From: Chthonomonas sp035294505
GTDB lineage: Bacteria; Armatimonadota; Chthonomonadetes; Chthonomonadales; Chthonomonadaceae
NCBI RefSeq assembly: GCF_035294505.1
Contig: NZ_DATGKU010000163.1
Span: 17,760 to 81,759 of the forward strand
DNA: 64,000 bases
Reading direction: 5' to 3'
Positions 17,314 to 25,333 of this stretch are shown piece after piece. How positions within the stretch are numbered: position 1 is the first letter of the stretch; the number at the start of each line of letters is the position of its first letter. The translations under genes and the position numbers were made by a program. The notes beneath the pieces were generated by a model, which saw only the letters and a program-made list of their open reading frames with translations, made no database searches and was not told the DNA's origin.

Positions 17314-17373
17314 GCTCATCGCTATCGCCTCGGCTCGTTGAATGAAAGCGCACCTAGCGCTAAGGAGAAAACG

Positions 17374-18174
17374 ATGAATCTATCTGCTCCTAAAAAGGCG
17401 TTTACATTGATTGAACTTTTAGTGGTTATAGCCATAATAGCGATTCTTGCGGCCATCCTCTTCCCCGTTTTTGCTCAAGCCCGTGAACAGGCCCGTCAAA
17501 CCGTTTGTACCTCAAACGTCAGACAACTGAGTATGGCCGTGCAGATGTACCTTCAAGATTACGATGAAACGTTTCCGATCTTCTATGCCTACAACACCTG
17601 GGACCCCATCCACAATGTCCCCGCCCCTTCAGGGACGCCTGCACATAAAGGGGTAGAAGTGGAGTTGATGCCTTATGTCAAAAACCATCTCATCTTTAAA
17701 TGCCCGGATGATCAGGGCGGTCCCTCGCTCTATACCACCTATCAAAATGATGGTTGCCCAAACACCAACACCTATTTTGACTGCTACGGTTCAAGTTATC
17801 GCTTCGATCACGGCGTCTTCACAACTATCGCAAACGAATCGAGCCAAGACAATATTCTCTACACTACTACCCAGGTGGTTACTCTGGCGTCCCTAGCACT
17901 ACCGGCAGAAACACGCCTCATGCGAGATGAGATGATGCCTTGGTTTGGCACAAATCCAAGCTATGGCTACATTCCAGGCTATTTTCAACAGTGGCATCCG
18001 CGCGGCGGAGGAATTGTGTTTGCCGATGGACACGGCAAGTTCATCGTCTCAAGCGCTGCATTCGACAATGAGGTTGTGTGTCCGGGTGGTGAACGCAGCG
18101 GACAACTCGACCCGAACGCTGCCACCGATGGCAATCCGGGAAACCCACCTACCTACTATTGGCTTTGCGATTAA
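17374..18174 (+). CDS. DUF1559 type II pseudopilin-like protein (first copy)
   Basis: 266 residues with a prepilin peptidase site (KKA before FTLIELLVV, glutamate at +5) and one N-terminal helix. The globular part has CxxN near the helix end, a CPDD segment and the H-x9-DG motif (HPRGGGIVFADG) typical of DUF1559. Such proteins are numerous in Armatimonadetes and Planctomycetes and are assumed to be secretion or pilus-like subunits; individual functions are unknown. The start is ATG 17374 after AAGGAG. An in-frame ATG at 17221 lies inside the riboswitch and is rejected. It sits between the TPP terminator and thiN, an unexpected place. Confidence 0.9.
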   Translation: MNLSAPKKAFTLIELLVVIAIIAILAAILFPVFAQAREQARQTVCTSNVRQLSMAVQMYLQDYDETFPIFYAYNTWDPIHNVPAPSGTPAHKGVEVELMPYVKNHLIFKCPDDQGGPSLYTTYQNDGCPNTNTYFDCYGSSYRFDHGVFTTIANESSQDNILYTTTQVVTLASLALPAETRLMRDEMMPWFGTNPSYGYIPGYFQQWHPRGGGIVFADGHGKFIVSSAAFDNEVVCPGGERSGQLDPNAATDGNPGNPPTYYWLCD

Positions 18175-18178
18175 GAAT

Positions 18179-18838
18179 ATGCACGTACTTATCCTCGCTA
18201 ACGGCTCACCACCTCCGCACGATCTAGCCCAACGTCTTGCAAGTACCGCAGACCTTATCATCGCTACGGATGGCGCTGCCGCAAAAGCGTTTGACCTTGG
18301 GCTTCAACCTCACCTCATTTGTGGGGATTTTGACTCCATAGATAAAGCGCAGGCGCGCCAACTGTTTCCTTCAGCGGAAATCATCGTTGCAGCTAATCAA
18401 GACTATGCTGACCTAGAAAAGTCGCTTCAACTGGCCAAAGATCGTGGTGCGACTCAGGTTACCATACTAGGAGCCACCGGCGGCAGGCTCGATCATACGC
18501 TTGCAAATCTCGCGCTTCTACTGTCTTGGCATCAAAAAATGGGGCTCTGCATTCAGGAAGCAGACACCTCTGTGTGGTGCCTTTCTGCTGCTAGCAGTAT
18601 CCCGAATAAGCATATAATCCCCACTCAGCCGAACGATATAATCTCAGTTATTGCACCAGAACCTGCTATCATTTCTATCCGCGGTGTCTTATGGGAGGCC
18701 GATCACCTCTTGTTACAACCCGGAACGCGTGCGGTAAGCAATAAGGCGCTCGGGCACAGCGTTGATGTCGAGATAGTGCAGGGAACGATTTTCCTCTGCC
18801 TATTAAGCTCCTCCATCATGGAGACACCAACCCCATGA
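18179..18838 (+). CDS. thiN: thiamine pyrophosphokinase
   Basis: A 219-residue enzyme that transfers pyrophosphate from ATP to thiamine, making TPP. Motifs of the family are ATDGAAAKAFDLGL, ICGDFDSID, the YADLEKSLQLA segment and GATGGRLDHTLANL, with a C-terminal beta domain (GTRAVSNKALG). The start ATG 18179 lies 4 nt after the pseudopilin stop, and its TGA overlaps the ATG of the symporter (ATGA). It is therefore within the TPP-riboswitch unit, which fits a salvage route of thiamine uptake plus phosphorylation. Confidence 0.95.
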   Translation: MHVLILANGSPPPHDLAQRLASTADLIIATDGAAAKAFDLGLQPHLICGDFDSIDKAQARQLFPSAEIIVAANQDYADLEKSLQLAKDRGATQVTILGATGGRLDHTLANLALLLSWHQKMGLCIQEADTSVWCLSAASSIPNKHIIPTQPNDIISVIAPEPAIISIRGVLWEADHLLLQPGTRAVSNKALGHSVDVEIVQGTIFLCLLSSSIMETPTP

Positions 18839-20262
18839 CAAACCCGCATTTTTCTCTTTACGACTGGTCGTTTTTAATCATCTACCTGGCTTTTCTTCTG
18901 TGGATTGGACTACGAAGAAACCGTATCACCACCGAAGACTACCTAATTGCAAATCGCAACCTTGGCTTGCCTGTATTTGTTGCGACCCTAGTGGCCACAT
19001 GGTACGGTGGAATTTTGGGCGCCGGCGAGTTCGTCTATACCGATGGCCTTGCAGCTTGGGCAGCGAACGGTCTACCTTACTATCTATTTGCCATCCTTTT
19101 TGCTTTGCTTCTAGCAAAGCGTGTTCGTCAAGCAGGCGCCAGCCTCTATACCATTCCCGATCGGCTGGAAATGGAGTACGACAGAGGAACCGCTCTACTT
19201 GGAGCCTTGCTAGCCTTTCTCTACGCCACTCCATCGCAGTATGTGCTCATGCTTGGAATTCTGCTTCAACTCCTGTTTGGATGGCCTCTCTGGTTGGCGA
19301 TGCTGATAGGAACGCTTTTCTCGATCATTTATGCACTCATAGGCGGTTTTTTGGCCGATGTACGTGTTAACACACTACAATTCCTGCTCATGTTTTCCGG
19401 CTTCATTTTTACGGTGGTCTTCTGTTTAACAAAATTCGGGGGTATTCGGCCCCTTCTTCGTACGCACCCACTCCCGCCCCACTACTTTACTGCCCTCGGC
19501 AACCACAATGTGTTATGGCTTCTGGCATGGAGCGTCATCGCACTACAAACGTTTACCGATCCGGGGTTTCATCAGCGCTGCTATGCCGCCAAAACCCCAC
19601 GCATCGCCACGCTTGGCATTCTCGTCGCCGTTGTCTGCTGGTTTATTTTCGATTCCCTTACTTTTCTTACAGGAACGTTTGCTCGTGTTCTTTTCCCGAA
19701 TCTAAGCGATCCCACCTTAGCCTTTCCTCTCATTGCAGCACGGGTTCTGCCACACGGCCTTCGCGGCTTTTTCTATGTCGGGATGCTGGCCCCCATTATG
19801 GCCGCAACCGTCTCCTATACATTTATCTCGGCCATGACCATCGGAAGAGACTTTATATGGCGTCTTCGAAACGAAGCCGGGCCACAGAACGTTCCACGTT
19901 ATACTCGTATCGGCCTTTTACTTACTTCATTTATCTCTATTGGGATCGCCTTGATGGTACGTTCCGTGGTAGAACAGTGGTATCTTTTTGGTAATCTCAT
20001 CGTATCGGGACTGCTGTTGCCACTGGTCGGCGCCTACCTATGTCCACCAAAATGGAAAATCCCAGCCCGCTACGCTTTTCAGGCGATGCTTTATGGTTCC
20101 CTCATCGCCTTCCTAGACCTTGGGCTGGGCTGGTGGCATTACCATGGCAACTACCGGGACCTTTGGGGCATTCCGCCCCTAATACCTGGCCTACTGGTAA
20201 GTGGTAGCTTTTACCTTGCCGGCGTTAGGCAAACGGCAAAAATATGCGTATCGAGCCTATAG
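18835..20262 (+). CDS. sodium/solute symporter family protein, candidate thiamine transporter
   Basis: 475 residues with about 13 membrane helices. The SSS-family layout includes a TTEDYLIANRNLG stretch after the first helix and a GGFLADVRVN-type segment following helix 5. Its start overlaps the thiN stop by 4 nt and it lies in a TPP-riboswitch unit, so thiamine or a precursor is the likely substrate. A SSS-type transporter called ThiV has been predicted from riboswitch context in other bacteria. Sequence alone does not exclude sugar, proline or pantothenate. It ends 6 nt inside the convergent Gfo/Idh gene, with no terminator between. Confidence 0.8.
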   Translation: MTNPHFSLYDWSFLIIYLAFLLWIGLRRNRITTEDYLIANRNLGLPVFVATLVATWYGGILGAGEFVYTDGLAAWAANGLPYYLFAILFALLLAKRVRQAGASLYTIPDRLEMEYDRGTALLGALLAFLYATPSQYVLMLGILLQLLFGWPLWLAMLIGTLFSIIYALIGGFLADVRVNTLQFLLMFSGFIFTVVFCLTKFGGIRPLLRTHPLPPHYFTALGNHNVLWLLAWSVIALQTFTDPGFHQRCYAAKTPRIATLGILVAVVCWFIFDSLTFLTGTFARVLFPNLSDPTLAFPLIAARVLPHGLRGFFYVGMLAPIMAATVSYTFISAMTIGRDFIWRLRNEAGPQNVPRYTRIGLLLTSFISIGIALMVRSVVEQWYLFGNLIVSGLLLPLVGAYLCPPKWKIPARYAFQAMLYGSLIAFLDLGLGWWHYHGNYRDLWGIPPLIPGLLVSGSFYLAGVRQTAKICVSSL

Positions 20263-21360
20263 CGGGAGTGCTGTAGATTTAGATAACGCCATTACCTCCT
20301 CGGCCGATATCTCCTCACCGCGCTCTGCCGAAAGATAGATGCCCTCGGAGATAAGCATGGTATTCAAAGCGATTTCAGCCGTCGGCAACAACGTCACACG
20401 CCCTTGCAAAGCGGCTACCCAGTGCTGCTGAGAGCTACCGAATAGGTCTCCCTCTCCCCGAAGACTATTCCAACGGAATCGCGCAGCACTTAAACTCGTG
20501 GTTGCATTGAGGTCAAGATCGCCCACGCTTTGGTAATATCCAAAGGGTTGCAGACGCACACCGCCCTTTGTTCCTACAAGCGATGAGCCTTCAAATCCAT
20601 CTAACTCAATCGCCCACGCTTCGATGATATCCATCGTTAAATCCCCTTCAAAGCGCACAAAACCCATCGCCAGCTCTTCTACACTGTAGCCGGCCGCTCG
20701 TCGCCTCTCTTCATCCATCGGCAGCTTCTGATAGGTCTTACCGGTTATACGTTCGACCTTTGGGTTGCCAAGCAAGTAGAGGAGTTGGGAGATATGGTAG
20801 ACGCCCATATCATAAAGAGCACCTCCGCCGGACATGGCTTTTTGCACAAAGGGGGCTTTTCCATAGCCATCCACGTAGGGCCGTCCTCGCCTCCTAAAAC
20901 CGGTAGAGCGTGCGTGGTATATTTCTCCTAAGCAACCGTTATCAATAAGCTCTTTCGCGGCCCGGGTCTCGTCGGAATAGAGAAAACCGAGTTGGATGTG
21001 CAGCATTTTTCCTTTCTCGCGGGCACACTCTATCATCGTTACCGCATCACGATAGGAGCCGGCCATTGGCTTTTCGCAGTAGACGTGCAGCCCCCGTTCC
21101 AAAGCAGCGACGGTTGCGGGCATATGGAGGTTATTATGCAGACATATATCTACAGCATCCAGATCGTCTCGTTTAAGCAGTTCTTGTGTCCGATAATGTA
21201 CATTTGGAATGGAAAATGTTGCCGCTGTGCTATCTGCAGCCACCCGATCAATGTCGGCACAAGCTACCACCTCTACTCCAGAGATACGGGCGTAGTTCTG
21301 AAGGTGTATCTGAGCGATCTGGCCGCAACCGATAATGCCAATACGTATGGACTTTTCCAT
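20257..21360 (-). CDS. Gfo/Idh/MocA family NAD(P)-dependent oxidoreductase
   Basis: 367 residues. The N-terminal Rossmann domain has GIIGCGQIAQIH; the conserved EKPMAGS carries the family lysine. A C-terminal alpha/beta domain follows with GGGALYDMGVYHISQL. Members oxidise or reduce sugars, inositols or glycosides; the exact substrate is not readable here. With DUF1080 and GH2 genes in the window, a role in 3-keto-sugar chemistry is possible but is inference. ATG 21360 follows a GAAAGGGG box. A 13-nt dyad lies at 21386-21398, just upstream. Confidence 0.9.
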   Translation of the reverse strand: MEKSIRIGIIGCGQIAQIHLQNYARISGVEVVACADIDRVAADSTAATFSIPNVHYRTQELLKRDDLDAVDICLHNNLHMPATVAALERGLHVYCEKPMAGSYRDAVTMIECAREKGKMLHIQLGFLYSDETRAAKELIDNGCLGEIYHARSTGFRRRGRPYVDGYGKAPFVQKAMSGGGALYDMGVYHISQLLYLLGNPKVERITGKTYQKLPMDEERRRAAGYSVEELAMGFVRFEGDLTMDIIEAWAIELDGFEGSSLVGTKGGVRLQPFGYYQSVGDLDLNATTSLSAARFRWNSLRGEGDLFGSSQQHWVAALQGRVTLLPTAEIALNTMLISEGIYLSAERGEEISAEEVMALSKSTALPL

Positions 21361-21708
21361 CGAAACCCCTTTCTCTCAAAAGTTTGAAGTTTAACTTCGA
21401 CGCTCAACGCAAAATCTCCTGTTACCCCTAAACTCCGAGTATGGCTTACGAAGCTGTAATCCGATATTTAAACCTCTAGCCCCTCTTAATTTCATAGCCA
21501 ATAAAAACTCGTAGGACTGCTATTGACATGTCCATTCTGCAGGGGGTATAATCGAAACAGTTCGACAACGGATACGAGAACATCCCATCTCAATGAAGAT
21601 GATACAGAAAACGATAATTGAATTGTTTCGATTATCGAGGCTCGTTTCCCTTGTTCTGAACTAAATTCAACGGCTGTTTATCTATACAACCTATTGGGAG
21701 ACAAGTAA
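21361..21708 (+). other. 348-nt intergenic region with a consensus promoter and long leader
   Basis: It contains the start-side region of the minus-strand dehydrogenase, including a 6-bp-arm dyad GAAGTT-T-AACTTC at 21386-21398 that could be an operator. The plus-strand promoter is at 21523-21552. The remaining ~150 nt before the pseudopilin ATG include a 7-bp stem, CGATAAT (21612-21618) with ATTATCG (21631-21637). No coding frame is evident. Confidence 0.6.
21523..21552 (+). promoter_or_regulatory. sigma70 promoter with perfect hexamers for second pseudopilin
   Basis: TTGACA at 21523-21528 and TATAAT at 21547-21552 are both exact consensus, with an 18-nt spacer. The predicted transcript start is near 21559, giving a 5' leader of about 150 nt before ATG 21709. 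This is the best promoter match I found in the window. Confidence 0.75.
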
Positions 21709-22506
21709 ATGCAACGAAAAGCTTTTACGCTCATCGAACTGCTTGTCGTGATCGCGATTATAGCGATTCTGGCAGCTATTCTCTTCCCTGTGTTCGCTCA
21801 GGCACGGGAAAAAGCACGGGCGATCTCCTGCGTCTCTAATGAGAAGCAACTTGCAACCTCGATCCTCATGTATACCCAAGACTATGACGAGGTTTTCCCC
21901 ACCGGCCTGCAACAGAGCTGGTATGCGAATACCTGGTACGTGCTCGTACAACCCTACGTGCAAAATCTGCAGGTGTTTCGCTGCCCCGATGATCCCATTG
22001 GAACCCCTCCCTCCTGGACCCAACCTTGGGGTGGAATTCGCCTTTCCTATGCCTCCAATGGCTATATGAAATGGGATGGTTCCAACTGGAGCGTCTTTGG
22101 TGTTATGGGCATGTCGCAAAGCTGGATGGGCAACACTACCACATCACAAGCTCGGATCGGGCGCCCTGCAGAAACCATTCTCTTTACCGAGAAGGATGCC
22201 CTGCAACCTAACATCAACTCGATTCCGGGCAACCTGCTCGACTTTGGCCCCGGCTGTATGTTCACCGGTGTGAACTGGTGGGATGGCTTCTCGCCTGGCG
22301 AGATTCCGAATGGCACCATCCCGGCCAACTCTGTTACCAATCCCTACGATCCCAACGGGCCTAACGGAGCCGTCACTGCCGTGCACGCACAAAAAGCTAA
22401 CTTTGCCTTTGCCGACGGTCATGTAAAAGCTATGACGCCTACGGCTACCGATCCAGACCCGATCAACCAACCTCAAAATAATATGTGGGATGCAACGCGG
22501 CAGTAA
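21709..22506 (+). CDS. DUF1559 type II pseudopilin-like protein (second copy)
   Basis: 265 residues, with the same architecture as the protein at 17374. It has a short MQRKA leader, then FTLIELLVVIAIIAILAA, the LFPVFAQAREKAR coil, CVSNEKQL, a YTQDYDEVFP segment, CPDD and H-x9-DG (HAQKANFAFADG). It is probably processed by a prepilin peptidase and exposed or assembled outside the inner membrane. A consensus promoter with a long leader indicates high expression. A small lipoprotein gene follows 38 nt later, before a strong terminator, so these two form a transcription unit. Confidence 0.92.
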   Translation: MQRKAFTLIELLVVIAIIAILAAILFPVFAQAREKARAISCVSNEKQLATSILMYTQDYDEVFPTGLQQSWYANTWYVLVQPYVQNLQVFRCPDDPIGTPPSWTQPWGGIRLSYASNGYMKWDGSNWSVFGVMGMSQSWMGNTTTSQARIGRPAETILFTEKDALQPNINSIPGNLLDFGPGCMFTGVNWWDGFSPGEIPNGTIPANSVTNPYDPNGPNGAVTAVHAQKANFAFADGHVKAMTPTATDPDPINQPQNNMWDATRQ

Positions 22507-22544
22507 GTTTAGCACCGATATTCCAAGAAAGGTCTAGGATCAAA

Positions 22545-22790
22545 ATGCCTAAAGTCCAATATAAACGGCTGGCGCTCGCCTTATTAGCCACATTGAGCGC
22601 AACCATAAGCCTTATGGGCTGCAACGTGGATAACACCATGTCGCCTGCGGACATAAAGCGCATGGAGAGCAAACCGCCTCCAGGAGGTCCACCACCGGAG
22701 GCACTCAAAATGATCCAAAAGATCAATGAAGAGGCCCAACAGAGAATGATGAATCAGACGAGACAACAAGCAGCTCCAGCTCATCCTTAA
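22545..22790 (+). CDS. small lipoprotein of unknown function
   Basis: 81 residues starting at ATG 22545. The basic MPKVQYKRLA, the hydrophobic core and the lipobox LMGC (C26) indicate a lipoprotein. The mature part is about 55 residues: NVDNTMSPADIKRM, a Pro/Gly stretch PPPGGPPPEA, then a charged helix with many Gln. An earlier in-frame ATG at 22485 lies within the pseudopilin gene and would destroy the signal peptide, so I reject it. No family is recognised. Its position between a pseudopilin and a terminator suggests a partner or accessory of that pseudopilin. Confidence 0.75.
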   Translation: MPKVQYKRLALALLATLSATISLMGCNVDNTMSPADIKRMESKPPPGGPPPEALKMIQKINEEAQQRMMNQTRQQAAPAHP

Positions 22791-22809
22791 AATGGCTCAC
22801 TTCTGAGCA

Positions 22810-22845
22810 AACCGCCCCGTTAGCAGCTCCGGGGCGGTTTTTTTT
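22810..22845 (+). terminator. strong intrinsic terminator
   Basis: A 9-bp perfect stem AACCGCCCC/GGGGCGGTT (22810-22818 with 22831-22839), a 12-nt loop and a run of eight T at 22838-22845. It ends the pseudopilin-lipoprotein unit 20 nt after the lipoprotein stop. Confidence 0.95.
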
Positions 22846-22889
22846 GATACTTAATCTTAATGGGGATACAGATACTTACCTATCAGTTA

Positions 22890-23183
22890 CTAGGGGCCGA
22901 TCAAACGTACCACCAACTGAGCCACAAATTGTAAGGCTATAATTAGAATGAGAGGTGACAAGTCTAAACCACCTAATTTCTCCGGTGGAACAAGCCTACG
23001 TATGGGAGCTAACATCGGCTCGAAGATGGAATCCAAAAAACGCGCTACCGGACGAAACGGCCCCAAATCCACGCGGAACACTTGAAGCCATGAGACGATC
23101 ACATAGACCAACAAAAGCAGGTTTAGTAGGTTCAAGACCCACAGAATAATGCTACCTATCCCCATCGGTTCCCCGAAATACAT
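22890..23183 (-). CDS. YggT family membrane protein
   Basis: 97 residues with two transmembrane helices. The central segment (FRPVARFLDSIFEPMLAPIRRLVP) is the YggT signature, and LSPLILIIALQFV forms the second helix. YggT proteins are linked to cell division or osmotic shock, with no firm biochemical role. ATG 23183 lies 4 nt after the stop of the TPR gene, so the two are probably co-transcribed. An ATG six codons later is a possible alternative start. Confidence 0.9.
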   Translation of the reverse strand: MYFGEPMGIGSIILWVLNLLNLLLLVYVIVSWLQVFRVDLGPFRPVARFLDSIFEPMLAPIRRLVPPEKLGGLDLSPLILIIALQFVAQLVVRLIGP

Positions 23184-23187
23184 TGTC

Positions 23188-23952
23188 CTATCCTCCCAAA
23201 TGCTGCTGGGCCAGCTTTTCTTTCACGCGTTTCAGATGAATGCTTGCAATGGGGTCGTCAGGATACTGCGCTGCGTGCTCCCAAGCTGTTGCTGCTTTGC
23301 TCCATTCCCCTAACTGCTCGTAACAGTGGGCAAGATTATGCCATGTGAACCAAGGACACTTGAACTGAACGGCTTTTTCATAATACGGAATGGCCGACTT
23401 GGGGTCCTTCAAATAGAGCCAATAGAAATCCCCCATCTCATCGTACATATAATAGGTATCTGGATTCGCTGCAATACCCCGTTTCAGAGTAGCGATCCCC
23501 TCCTGTGCCCGATCGGTAGACCATAAAAGCCAAGCGTTGTTTGCGTAGGTCTCAACATTATGAGGATCACCCTGGGCGACGATCTGGTTGAGGTTGATAC
23601 AGTGATTGTACTCGCCCGCATCGAAATGTGCATCGGCTTGTTCATACAGATCGCGTAACGCCTCTGCTGTTATGGCATCTGCCGTAGCCGGCTCGGCAGC
23701 CACGTCTCTTAATATCCGGCTACCAATCGCATCTACCTGTTCCGGCGTTTTGGCGTTTGAGAAAGAGACGGGGTGCGGCTTCTTATTGCCAGAAGGCCCC
23801 TCACCCAACGCGCTACCGATTATAAGGGTAGATGACATCAGGATGATTATCAAGCCGATACAGCGCCCGACAGCACCTCTTAAGCGGTCAATCTGGTCTT
23901 GGTACATAATCTCCACATCCTTGTTAAAATCCCACTCGCCGAAGAAATCCAT
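23188..23952 (-). CDS. TPR-repeat protein with N-terminal membrane anchor
   Basis: 254 residues. One hydrophobic segment (GLIIILMSSTLIIGSALG, about 33-50) follows a charged cytoplasmic start. Four or so TPR-like helical pairs cover about 100-250, for example YEQADAHFDAGEYNHCI, AIPYYEKAVQ and WSKAATAWEHAAQYP. It is probably a scaffold facing the periplasm; no catalytic motif is seen. ATG 23952 or the internal ATG at codon 16 could be the start. It precedes yggT by 4 nt. Confidence 0.75.
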   Translation of the reverse strand: MDFFGEWDFNKDVEIMYQDQIDRLRGAVGRCIGLIIILMSSTLIIGSALGEGPSGNKKPHPVSFSNAKTPEQVDAIGSRILRDVAAEPATADAITAEALRDLYEQADAHFDAGEYNHCINLNQIVAQGDPHNVETYANNAWLLWSTDRAQEGIATLKRGIAANPDTYYMYDEMGDFYWLYLKDPKSAIPYYEKAVQFKCPWFTWHNLAHCYEQLGEWSKAATAWEHAAQYPDDPIASIHLKRVKEKLAQQHLGG

Positions 23953-24030
23953 TCAAACTAAGTATACGGTAAAATGAACGGATTCCCACAACTCTATTTT
24001 TGTCTACCACAGCCTGCACCTTGAGACTCA

Positions 24031-25233
24031 CTACCGTTTGAACTGCGTTAATGCCCACTTGGCCGCCTCATGCACAATCGGGTCGGCGCTTCGTGAAAGT
24101 TTCTCAAGCGCAGGCAACGCACGCCTATCTTTTATACGTCCAAGGGCAAGCGCCGCTGCTTTGGGAATCGCATCGTCCGTATCGTGAAATGCGGCATAGA
24201 TGAGGGCAGGCACAGCTGCCTTGTCACCAATAAGTCCTAACGCTTTGGCGCTCTGCTCCCGCACATCCTCGTTGGGGTCATGCAGGGAACGTATGAGTGC
24301 AGGAACCGCACGTCTATCACGCAACCATCCTAACGCCTGAGCGGAAGCAAACCGCACCAATACAAAGCGATCTCGCAGCCCAAAGATCAATGCCGGCACG
24401 GTGCTTTTCATTCCCAACCCTCCCAAAGCGGCGGCAGCTTGTGCGCGAAGATAGCGATTTTTGCCATACTTAAGCGCGTTGATGAGGGTGGATTCGGCAC
24501 GCTTATCTCCCAAACGACCAAGAGCATAGGCAGCATAATACTTCAAATCAGGGTCGGTGCTCACCATCTGCATCCGGTGTAACAAAGCGGGCACCACACT
24601 CCGATTGCCGATCTGTGCGATAGAAACGGCTGCGGCGATCCGCACGTTCTCATTGGAATCTTGTAAAAGAGGCAACAGCCTATCTGCAGACGCGGCGTCA
24701 CGCAGTCGCCCTAAGGCAACAACCGTCTCTAACCTCACACGCGGACTAACGTCCGTTAGCCTCCCCCATAAAACCTTTGCCGCACTTGGATCCCCTATCT
24801 CTCCTAGGGCGGTTACCGCCTCAACTCGAACGAGAGGTGACCTATCATTAACAGCCGTTTCGAGCGCGGGTAGTGCCCTTCGATCACCCAGAATCCCCAA
24901 GAGTTCTGCTGCTCCAGCACGGCGATAAACGCTTTGGTCTCTAAGATAGGGCACAAGCAACGGTGCCTCTTTGGGTTTTAGCGTATTGGCTAGCCCGCGC
25001 AACGCGTTGGCCCGAACAGAGGCAACCGGATCGCCTAAGGCCTTCAGCAGAGCCGGTATGGCGCGTGGGCTTTTCACCGTCGCCAGTGCCTGGGCAGCAT
25101 CTACACGTAACGAGACCTGCGGTGAAGAGAGGGCATGGATTAACTCATCAATCCGATCGGCCCTGGCTGCCGTTACCGTCAGAACACCCCATAAGAGGCA
25201 AACTACCCACAGCATCACCGGCATCTTGCCCAT
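24031..25233 (-). CDS. secreted HEAT-repeat protein
   Basis: 400 residues. From ATG 25233 a signal peptide (MGKMPVMLWVVCLLWGVLTVTAARA) precedes about eleven HEAT/PBS-lyase-type repeats of 31 residues. Each has a pattern like RAIPALLKALGDP-VASVRANALRGL. Such solenoids act in protein binding; no enzyme motif is visible. The longer frame to 25368 would overlap gatB and bury the signal peptide, so I shortened it. It lies 100 nt downstream of gatB on the same strand. Confidence 0.85.
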   Translation of the reverse strand: MGKMPVMLWVVCLLWGVLTVTAARADRIDELIHALSSPQVSLRVDAAQALATVKSPRAIPALLKALGDPVASVRANALRGLANTLKPKEAPLLVPYLRDQSVYRRAGAAELLGILGDRRALPALETAVNDRSPLVRVEAVTALGEIGDPSAAKVLWGRLTDVSPRVRLETVVALGRLRDAASADRLLPLLQDSNENVRIAAAVSIAQIGNRSVVPALLHRMQMVSTDPDLKYYAAYALGRLGDKRAESTLINALKYGKNRYLRAQAAAALGGLGMKSTVPALIFGLRDRFVLVRFASAQALGWLRDRRAVPALIRSLHDPNEDVREQSAKALGLIGDKAAVPALIYAAFHDTDDAIPKAAALALGRIKDRRALPALEKLSRSADPIVHEAAKWALTQFKR

Positions 25234-25333
25234 TCTTCTGCGGGTAAAAGAAAGAGTGCCCTGTCTTAGAAGAGCATAGGCTCTCCTGGGAAACCTAGGT
25301 TCGGCCTTGAGAAGAAGGCATCTCAAGATGGGC

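Noticed and set aside
17221..17373. Extended start of the first pseudopilin at ATG 17221
   Set aside because: This ATG lies inside the conserved part of the TPP riboswitch (GAACCTGATTC), and the N-terminal prepilin signal begins only after ATG 17374.
23112..23140. GGTTCAAGACC resembling a tRNA T-arm
   Set aside because: It lies inside yggT and no acceptor or anticodon stem can be built around it.
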